A DNA stretch of 64,000 nt. Source: Actinomycetota bacterium. Its GTDB lineage: Bacteria > Actinomycetota > Actinomycetes > Actinomycetales > Microbacteriaceae. How positions within the stretch are numbered: the first letter of the stretch is position 1; each line of letters begins with the position of its first letter. Position numbers and translations under genes: made by a program. A model generated the notes under the pieces. It was not told the origin of the DNA and made no database searches. It was given only the letters and a program-made list of their open reading frames with translations. The DNA lies in contig WLIA01000001.1 of NCBI GenBank assembly GCA_009702455.1, positions 21,693 through 85,692 on the forward strand. Reading direction: 5' to 3'. This document shows positions 30,310 to 40,264 of the stretch, one piece after another.

Positions 30310-30906
30310 TTACCTAGCGTTTCGAATGAACCTTGCGGGGTTTCCCGCAACTACGGTTGAGGCTGCCACGTTCTTGGTCACCACTGCACCCGCGCCGACT
30401 ACAGCATCATCGCCGATTTCGACCCCGGCGAGAATAATCGCGCCAGAACCAATCCAAACGTTCTTGCCGATAGTGATCGGAAGGCCAGCCTCCCATCCCT
30501 GTGCTCGCAATTCTGGGTCGAGTGGGTGAATCGGAGTCATTAGCTGCACGTTAGAGCCGAACATCGTGCCTGAGCCGATGCGAATTTCAGCGACATCGAG
30601 CGCGATCAATCCGTAGTTTGCAAAACAGTTATCGCCCCAGTGAATGTTTTTGCCGAAATCGACCTTGATAGGTTCGCGCAACCATAGACCTGAACCGACG
30701 GTGCCGAAAATTTCAGGCAGCAAAGCAACCGCCGCATCGGAATCGTAGGGAAGTTTGTTGTTGTATTCGGTGCAGAGTCTGCTAGCTGCGGCAATCGCCT
30801 TCCATTGCTCAGGCCCAGCTTTGTACCAATCGCCTGCATTCAGGCGTTCAGTCATCGATCGAGTATCACTCGGATCTATTGCTCTAATTCGACTGTCGAC
30901 TGTCAA
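30310..30906 (-). CDS. Sugar O-acetyltransferase (Maa/NodL/LacA type)
   Basis: Hexapeptide repeats: ITIGKNVWIGSGAIILAGVEIGDDAVVGAGAVVTKNVAASTVVAGNPAR. Confidence 0.92.
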   Translation of the reverse strand: MTVDSRIRAIDPSDTRSMTERLNAGDWYKAGPEQWKAIAAASRLCTEYNNKLPYDSDAAVALLPEIFGTVGSGLWLREPIKVDFGKNIHWGDNCFANYGLIALDVAEIRIGSGTMFGSNVQLMTPIHPLDPELRAQGWEAGLPITIGKNVWIGSGAIILAGVEIGDDAVVGAGAVVTKNVAASTVVAGNPARFIRNAR

Positions 30907-30915
30907 GATTTTCCT

Positions 30916-32862
30916 CTAGTCGTTTGCTCCGCCGGCAATTTTGCCGCTGATGATATCCATCACGCTGGTATCAGCCAAAGTGGTAACGTCACCAATTGGT
31001 CGATCTTCTGCAACATCGCGAAGCAGGCGACGCATGATCTTTCCGCTGCGAGTTTTCGGCAATTCTGCAACCACGATTATCGTGCGCGGTTTGGCAATTG
31101 GCCCGATTTCTTTGGCCACGTGCTCGCGCAGAATTTTGCTAACGTCAGCGTCGTTGCCTGCAGCTTCGATTTGGTTCTGTCGAAGAATCACAAACGCAAC
31201 AATTGCTTGACCGGTGGTTTCATCTTTTGCACCGACAACCGCGGCTTCGGCAACAAACGGATGCGACACCAAAGCGCTCTCGATTTCAGCCGTCGACAAG
31301 CGGTGACCAGAAACGTTCATCACGTCGTCAACGCGACCCAGTAACCAGAGGTCGCCCTCTTCATCCCACTTAGCGCCGTCGCCGGCGAAGTATTTGCCCT
31401 CGAACTTCGACCAGTAGGTTTCTTTGAAGCGGTCTGGGTCACCCCAGATGCCGCGAAGCATTGCCGGCCAAGGTTCGGTAAGCACAAGCAACCCGGGATC
31501 GCCGCGACCTAGCTCGTGACCTTCGTCATCGAGCACTGCGGCCGAAACACCCGGCAGCGGCACTTGGGCAGAGCCAGGCTTCAGGGTGGTCACGCCCGGC
31601 AGGGGCGAGACCATGATCGCACCGGTCTCGGTCTGCCACCAGGTGTCGACAATCGGGGCTTGCCCGCCACCGATGTGTGCGCGGTACCACATCCATGCTT
31701 CAGGGTTGATTGGTTCGCCAACCGAACCGAGAACGCGAATGCTCTTTAGGTTGTATTTGTCTGGAATCTCGCTGCCGAGTTTCATGAACGTGCGAATCGC
31801 GGTTGGCGCGGTGTAGAAAATGCTGACCTTGTATTTCTCGATGATGCTCCACCAGCGACCCCAGTCTGGAATGTCTGGTGTTCCTTCATAGATCACCTGG
31901 CTCGCGCCGTTTGCAAGTGGGCCGTAGACAACATAGGAGTGACCGGTGATCCAGCCGACGTCGGCGGTGCACCAGTAAATGTCTTTTTCTGCGTGCAGAT
32001 CGAAAACGTTTTTGTGCGTGTATGCGGCTTGCGTTAGGTAGCCGCCCGAAGTGTGCAAAATGCCTTTTGGTTTTCCGGTGGTGCCCGATGTGTAAAGAAT
32101 GAAAAGCGGATGCTCTGCATCGAACGCCTGCGCCTCGTGCTCTTCGCTCGCATTGCCAACGGCTTCTCTCCACTCAACGTCACGGCCTTCGACCCAGTCG
32201 ACGTCTTGGTTGGTGCGGCGAACTACCAAAACATTTTTCACGGATGCGCACTTGCCTGCGCTGAGTGCCTCGTCAACTGCCGGCTTGAGTGCACTGGCTT
32301 TACCCTTGCGATATCCGCCGTCTGCCGTGATAACAAGTTTTGCTTCTGCGTCTTCGATTCGCGAGCTGAGTGACTCGGCGCTGAAGCCGCCGAAGATCAC
32401 GCTGTGAACTGCGCCCACACGGGCAACCGCCTGCATCGCGATAACGGCTTCGGGAATCATCGGCATATAGATGGCAACGCGATCGCCGGCTTTGATGCCG
32501 AGTGCGGTTAGGGCGTTTGCGGCCTTCTTAACTTCGCGGGTTAGTTCTGCGTAGGTGAGTTGCTTGCTGTCGCCCGGTTCGCCTTCGAAGAAGATAGCGG
32601 TGCGATCTCCGTTGCCGGCTTCAACGTGACGGTCTAGGCAGTTGTAAGAGATGTTGAGTTTGCCATCGGCGAACCACTTGGCAAACGGGGCATTGCTGAA
32701 ATCTAGGGTCTGGGTGAAGGGTTTGTGCCAGTAGAGCTCACGTGCCTGCTTGGCCCAGAAGCCAAGCCTGTCGGCCTTTGCTTCGGCATAGAGACTGGCT
32801 TGAGCTATGGCTTGGCGAGCAAAAGCTTCACTCGGCGCGAAGTGGTAGTTCTCGGCAGACAT
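30916..32862 (-). CDS. acs: Acetyl-CoA synthetase
   Basis: AMP-binding YTSGTTGKPKGILHTSGGYL, DTWWQTETGAIMVSPLPG, C-terminal KTRSGKIMRRLLRDVA. Confidence 0.96.
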   Translation of the reverse strand: MSAENYHFAPSEAFARQAIAQASLYAEAKADRLGFWAKQARELYWHKPFTQTLDFSNAPFAKWFADGKLNISYNCLDRHVEAGNGDRTAIFFEGEPGDSKQLTYAELTREVKKAANALTALGIKAGDRVAIYMPMIPEAVIAMQAVARVGAVHSVIFGGFSAESLSSRIEDAEAKLVITADGGYRKGKASALKPAVDEALSAGKCASVKNVLVVRRTNQDVDWVEGRDVEWREAVGNASEEHEAQAFDAEHPLFILYTSGTTGKPKGILHTSGGYLTQAAYTHKNVFDLHAEKDIYWCTADVGWITGHSYVVYGPLANGASQVIYEGTPDIPDWGRWWSIIEKYKVSIFYTAPTAIRTFMKLGSEIPDKYNLKSIRVLGSVGEPINPEAWMWYRAHIGGGQAPIVDTWWQTETGAIMVSPLPGVTTLKPGSAQVPLPGVSAAVLDDEGHELGRGDPGLLVLTEPWPAMLRGIWGDPDRFKETYWSKFEGKYFAGDGAKWDEEGDLWLLGRVDDVMNVSGHRLSTAEIESALVSHPFVAEAAVVGAKDETTGQAIVAFVILRQNQIEAAGNDADVSKILREHVAKEIGPIAKPRTIIVVAELPKTRSGKIMRRLLRDVAEDRPIGDVTTLADTSVMDIISGKIAGGAND

Positions 32863-33005
32863 CTTTGTGCTCCAACCTTTGTTTCCTGCTCGTCATAATG
32901 CCACAGATTGAAACATCAGTTTCGGGTGGTTTTGGGTTTCTCAGAATTCGCTGGCAAACCGTTGAAAATTTGCCACGCTAACGCCAAATGGGGATAGCCG
33001 AAGAT

Positions 33006-33011
33006 TATGAT
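33006..33011 (+). promoter_or_regulatory. Candidate -10 box (TATGAT) for the 6C-like RNA
   Basis: TATGAT ends 7 bp upstream of the first hairpin base (33018); no convincing -35. Confidence 0.4.
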
Positions 33012-33017
33012 TTAAGT

Positions 33018-33107
33018 GTTGGTTTATTCCAACCTCCCATACTGGTTCCCCCAATCAGGTATGGGCGGCGGCAGGTTTCCCCCAAACCTGCCGCCATCTC
33101 CTTTTTA
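33018..33107 (+). ncRNA. 6C-like small RNA: three consecutive hairpins, two with C-rich loops, ending in a terminator
   Basis: GTTGG/CCAAC (33018-33033); CCCATAC...CCCCC...GTATGGG (33036-33065); GGCGGCAGGTTT-CCCCC-AAACCTGCCGCC (33067-33095) then TTTTT. Confidence 0.75.
33067..33107 (+). terminator. Rho-independent terminator (third hairpin of the 6C-like RNA)
   Basis: Perfect 12-bp stem, CCCCC loop, downstream T-tract. Confidence 0.85.
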
Positions 33108-33164
33108 ATTCACAGATTTGCGTGGAATACCCCGCACCCTTTGGCCAGCAGCCATCCTTGGCCC

Positions 33165-34043
33165 ATGTTTACTCAACCCGAGCTGTTGCCAATAGCCCGG
33201 CTGCTTGCTGAGGCTGGGGTCACCGACCTGGTTTTCAACGGCTACTCTCACGCAGCCGTATTGCGGCACAATCGGTGGTCGGCGGTGGAATCGGGCTTTG
33301 AAAGCGAAGAGCAGCTGGCTAAGGCAGCCAAGTTTCTGGTTTCAATGGGTGGCAAACAGATTGATCTTGCGCACCCATTTGCAAGCGCAAACCTCGACAA
33401 ATTGCGTGTTCACGCAATGCTGGCCTCGGCGGTCAATCGGCAAACCCACCTTTCGATTCGCGTTCATGCTTCACGCGACTTGGCACTGAGTCAATGGCTC
33501 GGTGTGAATCAGATTTCTCAAGCGCAGACTCAACAGTTGCGACACGTGCTCGATAGCCGAGAAAGTTTCTTGATCAGCGGTTCGGCCGGTGCCGGTAAAA
33601 CCACGCTGCTTCGAGCGCTGCTATCTGAGAAATCTTCTGAGCGAGTTATCACAATTGAAGACACTGCCGAGTTGCAACTGTTATCGAGAGACAGCGTTTC
33701 ACTTGTAGCTCGTGAGCCCAATGTCGAAGGTCGCGGCGAGATCACGCTTAATCAACTTTTGATTGAGTCGCTTCGAATGCGCCCAGATCGAATAGTTATC
33801 GGTGAGGTTCGGTCTGCCGAACTAATTACCCTGCTGCAGGCCAGCAGCTCGGGGCACAGCGCGGCGGCAACCATCCATGCGACTTCAATCGAGCAAGTCT
33901 CTGCACGCATCGAATCGATTGCCACCGCCAGCCTGTTTGAACCCCAGCAAATCACGCGTCTGGCCAAGAGCACGATAGCTTGGCTGATTCACGTATCAAG
34001 CCAGGCTTCGCGCCGTTGCCTAGAAATTAGGCGAAATGTCTGA
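33165..34043 (+). CDS. CpaF/TadA-type secretion ATPase
   Basis: LISGSAGAGKTTLLRALL, ITIEDTAELQL, RMRPDRIVIGEVRSAELITLLQASSSGHSAAATIHA; ATG at 33165 chosen because an RNA plus terminator lie upstream. Confidence 0.93.
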   Translation: MFTQPELLPIARLLAEAGVTDLVFNGYSHAAVLRHNRWSAVESGFESEEQLAKAAKFLVSMGGKQIDLAHPFASANLDKLRVHAMLASAVNRQTHLSIRVHASRDLALSQWLGVNQISQAQTQQLRHVLDSRESFLISGSAGAGKTTLLRALLSEKSSERVITIEDTAELQLLSRDSVSLVAREPNVEGRGEITLNQLLIESLRMRPDRIVIGEVRSAELITLLQASSSGHSAAATIHATSIEQVSARIESIATASLFEPQQITRLAKSTIAWLIHVSSQASRRCLEIRRNV

Positions 34044-34830
34044 TCGCGAAACTTTTGCAAGGTTCAACTCGCTAATGGCGGGTGGTCTATCACTAGACCA
34101 GGCCACGCGAATTGCAGACCCGACAAAACTGAGCGATCAGTTTGCGAAACACTATCGATTGCTAATGGCGGTCTGCCAAGAGGCGGGCGGGTCGCCGGTT
34201 TTGGCTCTGCGCAATCTCGAGAAAATCGCCGAACAGCAGCAAGAAAACGAAGCAAGGCTTCGGCTTGCCGGCACGGTGCCCAAGGCCACCGCACGCCTGG
34301 TGCTCTTGCTGCCGATGGGTTCTAGCCTGCTCGGACAGCTGCTTGGCCTTGGCTCGATAGCCGTCTTCTTTGAGTCGATGCCTGCACTTGTTTCGCTGTT
34401 GATCGGGTTGCTGCTTCTCATGGCTGCGCAGGCCTGGTCGCAAAGAATCATGTTGAGCGCGAATCGACTGCAACAGGGTGACCAAATCGTGCTCGACGCC
34501 ATCGCTCTCTGTCTCGATTCCGGGTTGCCACTGCGCCAATCGCAAGAGATTGTGCTGACCCGTTATGTCGAATTCTTTGAGGTCGAAGTATCAGAGCAAA
34601 CAAAAAGTGAGATAGCCGAGCTTGTGCACTTCTCGGATGTTTCTGGTGCACCAATTGCAAAACTACTTCGCAATCGGGCAGAAGAAAGTCGTCGCCAAAC
34701 GGCTCATGCGCAAAACGAAAATCTTGAGCGTGTTTCGATTCGACTGTTGGCTCCGCTTGCAGTCTTTGTTTTGCCGGCCTTTGTGTTGATTACGGTTTTA
34801 CCAATCTCAATTTCACTGATCACAAACTAA
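34036..34830 (+). CDS. Type II secretion system F-domain protein (TadB/TadC-like)
   Basis: TM architecture and position after CpaF; VLDAIALCLDSGLPLRQSQ. Confidence 0.75.
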   Translation: MSDRETFARFNSLMAGGLSLDQATRIADPTKLSDQFAKHYRLLMAVCQEAGGSPVLALRNLEKIAEQQQENEARLRLAGTVPKATARLVLLLPMGSSLLGQLLGLGSIAVFFESMPALVSLLIGLLLLMAAQAWSQRIMLSANRLQQGDQIVLDAIALCLDSGLPLRQSQEIVLTRYVEFFEVEVSEQTKSEIAELVHFSDVSGAPIAKLLRNRAEESRRQTAHAQNENLERVSIRLLAPLAVFVLPAFVLITVLPISISLITN

Positions 34831-34843
34831 TGAAAGGAACCGA

Positions 34844-35062
34844 TTGAAAAGACTCAACGCCAAACGTCTCAGGCTCTCCTCTTGGTATCTAGACGAAGCT
34901 GGTGCCGCAACAGCCGAGTATGCAATTGCCACCATGGCGGCCGTTGGCTTCGCTGGGCTTCTGGTGGTGATCATGCGCAGCGAAGAGGTAAAAGAAATAC
35001 TTCTAGACCTGGTGCGCAGCGCGCTGACCTATACGAACGAAGATGAACCCGCGAGCAACTAG
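34844..35062 (+). CDS. DUF4244/Flp-pilin-like protein
   Basis: DEAGAATAEYAIATMAAVGFAGLLVVIM, short prepilin-like ORF in Tad context. Confidence 0.8.
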   Translation: MKRLNAKRLRLSSWYLDEAGAATAEYAIATMAAVGFAGLLVVIMRSEEVKEILLDLVRSALTYTNEDEPASN

Positions 35063-35393
35063 CGATGCGGGTGCGGTCACCGCCGAGTTTGCGGTGGTGT
35101 TGCCGACGGTGTTCATGATCATGGCAATCTCGCTTGCAACGCTTTCGGCCCAGCTCGAGCGGTTCAAACTCGTGTCGGTGGCGGGCATGATTTCTCGGGC
35201 GGCGGCCAGGGCAGAGCCGCTCGATTCGGTGAAGACGGTCTTCGCCGAGCAACTCGAGGGTCGCGCTTTGACCATCGCGAGCAAGGGCACGATGGTTTGC
35301 GCCGAGGTTTCGCAAAGGCTCGAAATCGCAGTTTTGCCCGATTTTGGCCTGCGACTCGCCGAAACGCAGTGTGCGAGAAAGATTGGTCTCTGA
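35043..35393 (+). CDS. TadE-family pseudopilin-like protein
   Basis: DAGAVTAEFAVVLPTVFMIMAISLATL. Confidence 0.85.
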   Translation: MNPRATSDAGAVTAEFAVVLPTVFMIMAISLATLSAQLERFKLVSVAGMISRAAARAEPLDSVKTVFAEQLEGRALTIASKGTMVCAEVSQRLEIAVLPDFGLRLAETQCARKIGL

Positions 35394-35395
35394 AA

Positions 35396-35752
35396 GTGGC
35401 ATTTCTGACCAAATTGATCGAAAATCGAGGGTCAGGCACGGTTTTGGGTCTCGGAGTGGTTCTAACCACCTTAGGTGCCCTGCTGGCCAGTAATTTGGCG
35501 GTTTTTGTCTTCTTTTCGGCCGAAAAACTAGCAGTTCAAGCCGACCAAATAGCCGTTGCGGCAGCCAATTCGGCTCGTGGTTTGAGCAGCGGTCATCCCT
35601 GTCAAGTTGCTGACCAAATTGCAACTATGTATATGGTGTCGCTTGACTCATGTCGTATTGTCGGTTTCGATTCATTTATACGGCTGCGTTCTGTAGTGGT
35701 CGGCATCGAGTTGAAAGCCTCATCTCGAGCTGGGCCTGCCGGGGGCAACTGA
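35396..35752 (+). CDS. TadE-like / Flp-locus helicase-secretion-neighbourhood protein
   Basis: NRGSGTVLGLGVVLTTLGALLASNLAVFVF...QADQIAVAAANSARG; GTG start. Confidence 0.75.
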   Translation: MAFLTKLIENRGSGTVLGLGVVLTTLGALLASNLAVFVFFSAEKLAVQADQIAVAAANSARGLSSGHPCQVADQIATMYMVSLDSCRIVGFDSFIRLRSVVVGIELKASSRAGPAGGN

Positions 35753-35767
35753 AACAAGGAGCAATGC

Positions 35768-38464
35768 GTGGCAAATAGCCGAAAACTGGTCATCGTCGAG
35801 TCGCCGGCCAAAGCCAAAACCATTGGCAAGTATCTGGGCAACGACTTCGAGGTCTTGGCCTCGGTCGGGCACATCCGTGATTTGATCGACACCAAAGACG
35901 TGCCATCTGAACTCAAGAAGACTTCGATCGGCAAGTTCTCAATCAACATCGAGAACGACTTCGAGCCGATGTATGCCATTTCGGCCGGCAAGAGCAAAAC
36001 CGTGAGCGACCTCAAGGCCGCCCTAAAAAACGCGGATGAGCTCTATCTCGCTACCGATGAAGACCGCGAGGGCGAGGCCATTGCCTGGCACCTGTTGCAG
36101 GTGCTCAAGCCGAAGGTTCCGGTTAAGCGAATGGTGTTTCACGAAATCACCAAAGAGGCCATTCAGGCCGCGCTAAGCCACACGCGCGACATCGACGAAA
36201 ACCTGGTTCAGGCGCAAGAGACCCGTCGCGTTGTCGACCGTCTTTATGGCTACGAAGTTTCGCCTGTTCTGTGGCGCAAGATTAATCGTGGTCTGAGCGC
36301 CGGTCGCGTGCAGTCACCGGCTATGCGTTTGGTGGTCGAACGCGAGCGCGAGCGCATGGCGTTTGTTTCGGCAAGTTACTTCGATGTCAAGGCCGTGCTC
36401 GATTCGCAGGTTTCGGGCGAACCAAACTTTGAGGCGAAGCTGCTCAGCATCGACGGCAAGCGCATCGCAACCGGCGAAAGCTTTAACGATCTGGGTGTTC
36501 TAAAGTCTGACGTTCGAGTGCTCACCGAAGCCGAAGCAACTTCGCTAGCCGAGCAAATGAAATCAAAGTCGGTTGACATTGAAGTAACTTCTGTCGAGGC
36601 AAAGCCATCGACTCGTCGACCAGCTGCACCATTCACAACTTCAACGCTTCAGCAAGAGGCATCGCGCAAACTTCGCATGTCAGCGAAGCAAACCATGGAT
36701 ACCGCGCAGTCGCTGTATCAAGAGGGTCACATCACCTACATGCGAACCGATTCGCCAACGCTTTCTGCTCAGGCAATCTCTGCAGCAAGATCGCAAGCCG
36801 CCGAGATGTTTGGCAAAGAGATGGTTGCCGATGCTCCTCGCGTTTACACCGGCAAGTCGAAGAACGCGCAGGAGGCGCACGAAGCGATTCGCCCAGCCGG
36901 CGAGGTATTCAAGCGCCCGTCTGAGATGTCGGGCATCATCTTCGGCAGGGCCTTTGAGCTCTATGACCTGATCTGGAAGCGAACCATCGCCTCGCAGATG
37001 CAAGACGCCAAGGTTTCAACTACCACCGCCAAAATAACGGTCACCGGGCTCGAAGGCCACGGCCCGGCAGAGTTCACATCGTCTGGAACCGTGGTGACCT
37101 TCAAGGGCTTCATGGCTGCCTATGAAGAGGGCCACGACGAGAGCCGCGAAGAAGACGAGAGCGAAGAGCGCGAATCGAAGCTGCCAAAGCTAGAGGTTGG
37201 TCAGAAGCTCAAAGCAATCGACGTTTTTGCTAAAGACCACCAGACCTCGCCACCACCGCGCTATACAGAAGCGAGTTTGGTAAAGGCTCTCGAAGAAGAC
37301 GGAATCGGTCGCCCTTCGACATACGCCTCGATTATGTCGACAATCATCGGCAAGGGTTACGTCACCAAGCGCGGTCAGGCACTCGTGCCCGAATGGATTG
37401 CATTCACCATCACCCGTTTTCTAGAAGAAAACTTCGAGCGACTCGTTGACTATGCTTTCACCGCGCAGATGGAAGAAGACCTCGACCTAATTGCCTCTGG
37501 TGATCTTGATCGCAGCACCTGGCTGCACCGCTTCTATTTTGGCGGCGAGGGCGTCGAGGGATTACACCCGACCGTCGAGAATGTTGTCGACAGTGACCCT
37601 CGTGCGGTGAACTCGATTCACATCGCAGACAACATCACGCTTCGCACCGGCAAGTATGGCCCTTACATCGAGACCATGGTTGAACCCGGCAGCGAAGGCG
37701 CAGACGAAAACGGTCGTCGCATCGTTAACATTCCTGAGGGTCTCGCACCCGACGAGTTGACGGTTGAGAAAGCGCAAGAGCTAATCGATGCGCCAATCAT
37801 TAGCGATCGAATCATGGGGCAAGATCCTGATACCGGCTTCGACATTCTTTTCAAGGATGGCCGCTACGGCCCATACGTGTTGCTCGACGACCCAAAGGCC
37901 GAGAAGCAAAAGACCGCTTCGCTTTTCAAGTCGATGTCTCCGGAGACCTTCACGTTTGAAGAGGCAGTCAAACTGCTTTCGCTTCCTCGAGTGGTTGGCG
38001 TCGACCCAGAGACCGAGACCGAAATCACCACCCAGAACGGCAAGTTCGGCCCGTACATGAAGAAGGGCACCGACTCTCGCTCGCTGGCAAGCGAAGAAGA
38101 CATCTTCGGCATATCGCTCGAGCAGGCTCTAGAGCTCTACAAACAGCCGAAGTATGGCGGCAGGCGAACTGCGGCCACCCCGCTAAAGGAGTTTGGCGAA
38201 GACCCGCTGTCGAAGTTGAATGTGGTCGCCAAGACCGGCCAATTTGGGCTCTATGTAACAGACGGCTTGGTCAACGCGACCGTGCCGAAAGAAGAGCCGC
38301 TAGACGAGTTGACCTCTGATCGCGCTTTTGAGTTGCTAATGGTTCGTCGTGAGAAGCTCGGTGTTGAACCGGGCGAAGCGCCACCAAAAACCTCGCGTTC
38401 TCGCAAGACAGCCACAACCACCCGAGTGGTCAAAAAGGGTGCAACGCGAAAGAAGAAGGCCTAA
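35768..38464 (+). CDS. topA: DNA topoisomerase I
   Basis: KLVIVESPAKAKTIGKYLG, LATDEDREGEAIAWHL, ITYMRTDSPTLS, Lys-rich tail. Confidence 0.97.
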   Translation: MANSRKLVIVESPAKAKTIGKYLGNDFEVLASVGHIRDLIDTKDVPSELKKTSIGKFSINIENDFEPMYAISAGKSKTVSDLKAALKNADELYLATDEDREGEAIAWHLLQVLKPKVPVKRMVFHEITKEAIQAALSHTRDIDENLVQAQETRRVVDRLYGYEVSPVLWRKINRGLSAGRVQSPAMRLVVERERERMAFVSASYFDVKAVLDSQVSGEPNFEAKLLSIDGKRIATGESFNDLGVLKSDVRVLTEAEATSLAEQMKSKSVDIEVTSVEAKPSTRRPAAPFTTSTLQQEASRKLRMSAKQTMDTAQSLYQEGHITYMRTDSPTLSAQAISAARSQAAEMFGKEMVADAPRVYTGKSKNAQEAHEAIRPAGEVFKRPSEMSGIIFGRAFELYDLIWKRTIASQMQDAKVSTTTAKITVTGLEGHGPAEFTSSGTVVTFKGFMAAYEEGHDESREEDESEERESKLPKLEVGQKLKAIDVFAKDHQTSPPPRYTEASLVKALEEDGIGRPSTYASIMSTIIGKGYVTKRGQALVPEWIAFTITRFLEENFERLVDYAFTAQMEEDLDLIASGDLDRSTWLHRFYFGGEGVEGLHPTVENVVDSDPRAVNSIHIADNITLRTGKYGPYIETMVEPGSEGADENGRRIVNIPEGLAPDELTVEKAQELIDAPIISDRIMGQDPDTGFDILFKDGRYGPYVLLDDPKAEKQKTASLFKSMSPETFTFEEAVKLLSLPRVVGVDPETETEITTQNGKFGPYMKKGTDSRSLASEEDIFGISLEQALELYKQPKYGGRRTAATPLKEFGEDPLSKLNVVAKTGQFGLYVTDGLVNATVPKEEPLDELTSDRAFELLMVRREKLGVEPGEAPPKTSRSRKTATTTRVVKKGATRKKKA

Positions 38465-38466
38465 TC

Positions 38467-39090
38467 GTGGCAAGCGGTCTATTCATTTCATTCGAGGGAA
38501 TCGATGGAGTTGGCAAATCAACCCAGCTCGATTTGCTCGTGCAGTTCTTGAATGAACAGGGCCGCACCGTGTGCCGCACTCTCGAACCAGGTGGAACAGA
38601 CCTCGGTCGCGAGATTCGCGAATTGCTTCTGCATCGCAAGGGTGAGGTGTCACCGCGCGCAGAAGCACTTTTGTTTGCCGCAGACCGCGCGCATCACGTA
38701 GCTAATGTTGTTCGACCAGCACTAGAGAGAGGTGAGGTTGTCGTCACAGACCGCTACCTCGATTCTTCTGTTGCATATCAGGGCAGTGGTCGCGACCTCG
38801 GCTTCAATCAGGTGCGAGACCTTTCGCTATTTGCTGTTGATGGCTTGCTGCCGCACCTAACCGTGTTGCTAGATCTTGACGCCTCCAAGGCTGCGGCTCG
38901 AAGAAGCAACACCGGCGCAGAACCCGATCGACTCGAGCGCGCAAAAATCGAATTCTTTGAATCGGCGCGCCAGGCATATTTAAAAATGGCTGCCGATGAG
39001 CCGGCACGCTTCTTGGTTCTCGACGCAGAGCAAAGCGTCGAGAGCATGCAGGCAAAAATCCGTGAGCGAGTTCAAGGATTACTCGGGTAA
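38467..39090 (+). CDS. tmk: Thymidylate kinase
   Basis: FISFEGIDGVGKSTQ, VVTDRYLDSSVAYQG. Confidence 0.96.
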   Translation: MASGLFISFEGIDGVGKSTQLDLLVQFLNEQGRTVCRTLEPGGTDLGREIRELLLHRKGEVSPRAEALLFAADRAHHVANVVRPALERGEVVVTDRYLDSSVAYQGSGRDLGFNQVRDLSLFAVDGLLPHLTVLLDLDASKAAARRSNTGAEPDRLERAKIEFFESARQAYLKMAADEPARFLVLDAEQSVESMQAKIRERVQGLLG

Positions 39091-40235
39091 TGCCAACCCC
39101 AATTTGGCGTGAACTTTTTGGGCAGAGCGATGCGATTGCTCAACTCGAGCAAGCCGTTAGCAACCGAGACTCGGGGGTTCACCACGCTTGGCTAATGACG
39201 GGCCCACCGGGCTCTGGCAGGTCGAACATGGCTGTGGCCTTCGCAGCAGCGCTGCTCTGCAAGGATGGCGGGTGCGCCACCTGTCACTCGTGCACATTAG
39301 CCATGTCGGGCAATCATCCAGACATCAATTTGCTAACCACCGAAAAGGTCGGCATCTCGATTGAAGAGGTTCGCAACCTGGTGGTTAGCGCACAAATGGG
39401 TGGCTCGATGGGGCGCTACCGAATCATGATCATCGAAGACGCAGACCGCATGGCCGAGCGCTCGTCAAACGTATTGCTAAAGGCTCTCGAAGAACCGCCC
39501 GCCGGAACCGTATGGATTCTCTGCGCACCGAGCGAGGCCGACATGTTGCCCACCATTCGCTCGCGCGTTCGCCGCATCGCGCTCAAGACACCATCGGTTG
39601 AAGAAGTCGCCAAGTTGCTCGTTGAGCGTGACTCGATTGAACACTCGCTGGCGCTAACAGTTGCTGCCGAAGCCCAGAGTCACATCGGCATGGCACGACG
39701 CCTTGGCACGAGTGTTGATGCGAGAGGGCGACGCAAGGATACTTTGGTTGCGGCTCTAGCAATCGACACGGTTACCAATGCCGTCTATACCGCCGAGCGC
39801 TGGATCGAATTGGCAAGACGCGATGCCGATGCGTTGACCGCCGAGCGCGATGCCGATGAGCGCGACGAGTTATTGCGAGTTCTCGGTGTCGAAGACACCT
39901 CGAAGTTGCCGCCCTATGCGCGCGCCGACGTGAAAGCACTCGAAGAATCGCAGAAGAAACGCGCAACGCGATCGCTGCGCGATGGACTCGACCGAATTCT
40001 GGTCGACCTGCTTTCACTTTTCAGAGACGTGCTCATGGTGCAACTTAGCGCGGGTGTGCCGCTGGTAAACGAGTCGCTCAAATCGCAGATTGATTCTGTG
40101 GCACAGCGCTCGACCGCACAGCAATCACTAGAGAAATTGCACCAGATTGAATTGGCGCGAACCCGAATTGCCGCCAACGTTAAAGACCTAATGGTGCTCG
40201 AAGCACTAGCCGTGAACCTGAAGACCAAGCGGTGA
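39090..40235 (+). CDS. holB: DNA polymerase III subunit delta'
   Basis: HAWLMTGPPGSGRSNMAVAFAAALLC, zinc-binding Cys cluster, EDADRMAERSSNVLLKALEEPP. Confidence 0.94.
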   Translation: MPTPIWRELFGQSDAIAQLEQAVSNRDSGVHHAWLMTGPPGSGRSNMAVAFAAALLCKDGGCATCHSCTLAMSGNHPDINLLTTEKVGISIEEVRNLVVSAQMGGSMGRYRIMIIEDADRMAERSSNVLLKALEEPPAGTVWILCAPSEADMLPTIRSRVRRIALKTPSVEEVAKLLVERDSIEHSLALTVAAEAQSHIGMARRLGTSVDARGRRKDTLVAALAIDTVTNAVYTAERWIELARRDADALTAERDADERDELLRVLGVEDTSKLPPYARADVKALEESQKKRATRSLRDGLDRILVDLLSLFRDVLMVQLSAGVPLVNESLKSQIDSVAQRSTAQQSLEKLHQIELARTRIAANVKDLMVLEALAVNLKTKR

Positions 40236-40264
40236 ATTTAGAATTGTTGAAACGAGAGGTAATT

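Noticed and set aside
32988-33164. N-terminal extension of the CpaF ORF (start at 32988)
   Set aside because: Interval holds the 6C-like RNA and a strong terminator; the extension lacks ATPase-family character; ATG at 33165 preferred.
34971-35624. 217-aa minus-strand ORF opposite TadE genes
   Set aside because: Arg/His/Pro-rich composition typical of antisense shadow; plus-strand genes have clear TadE features.
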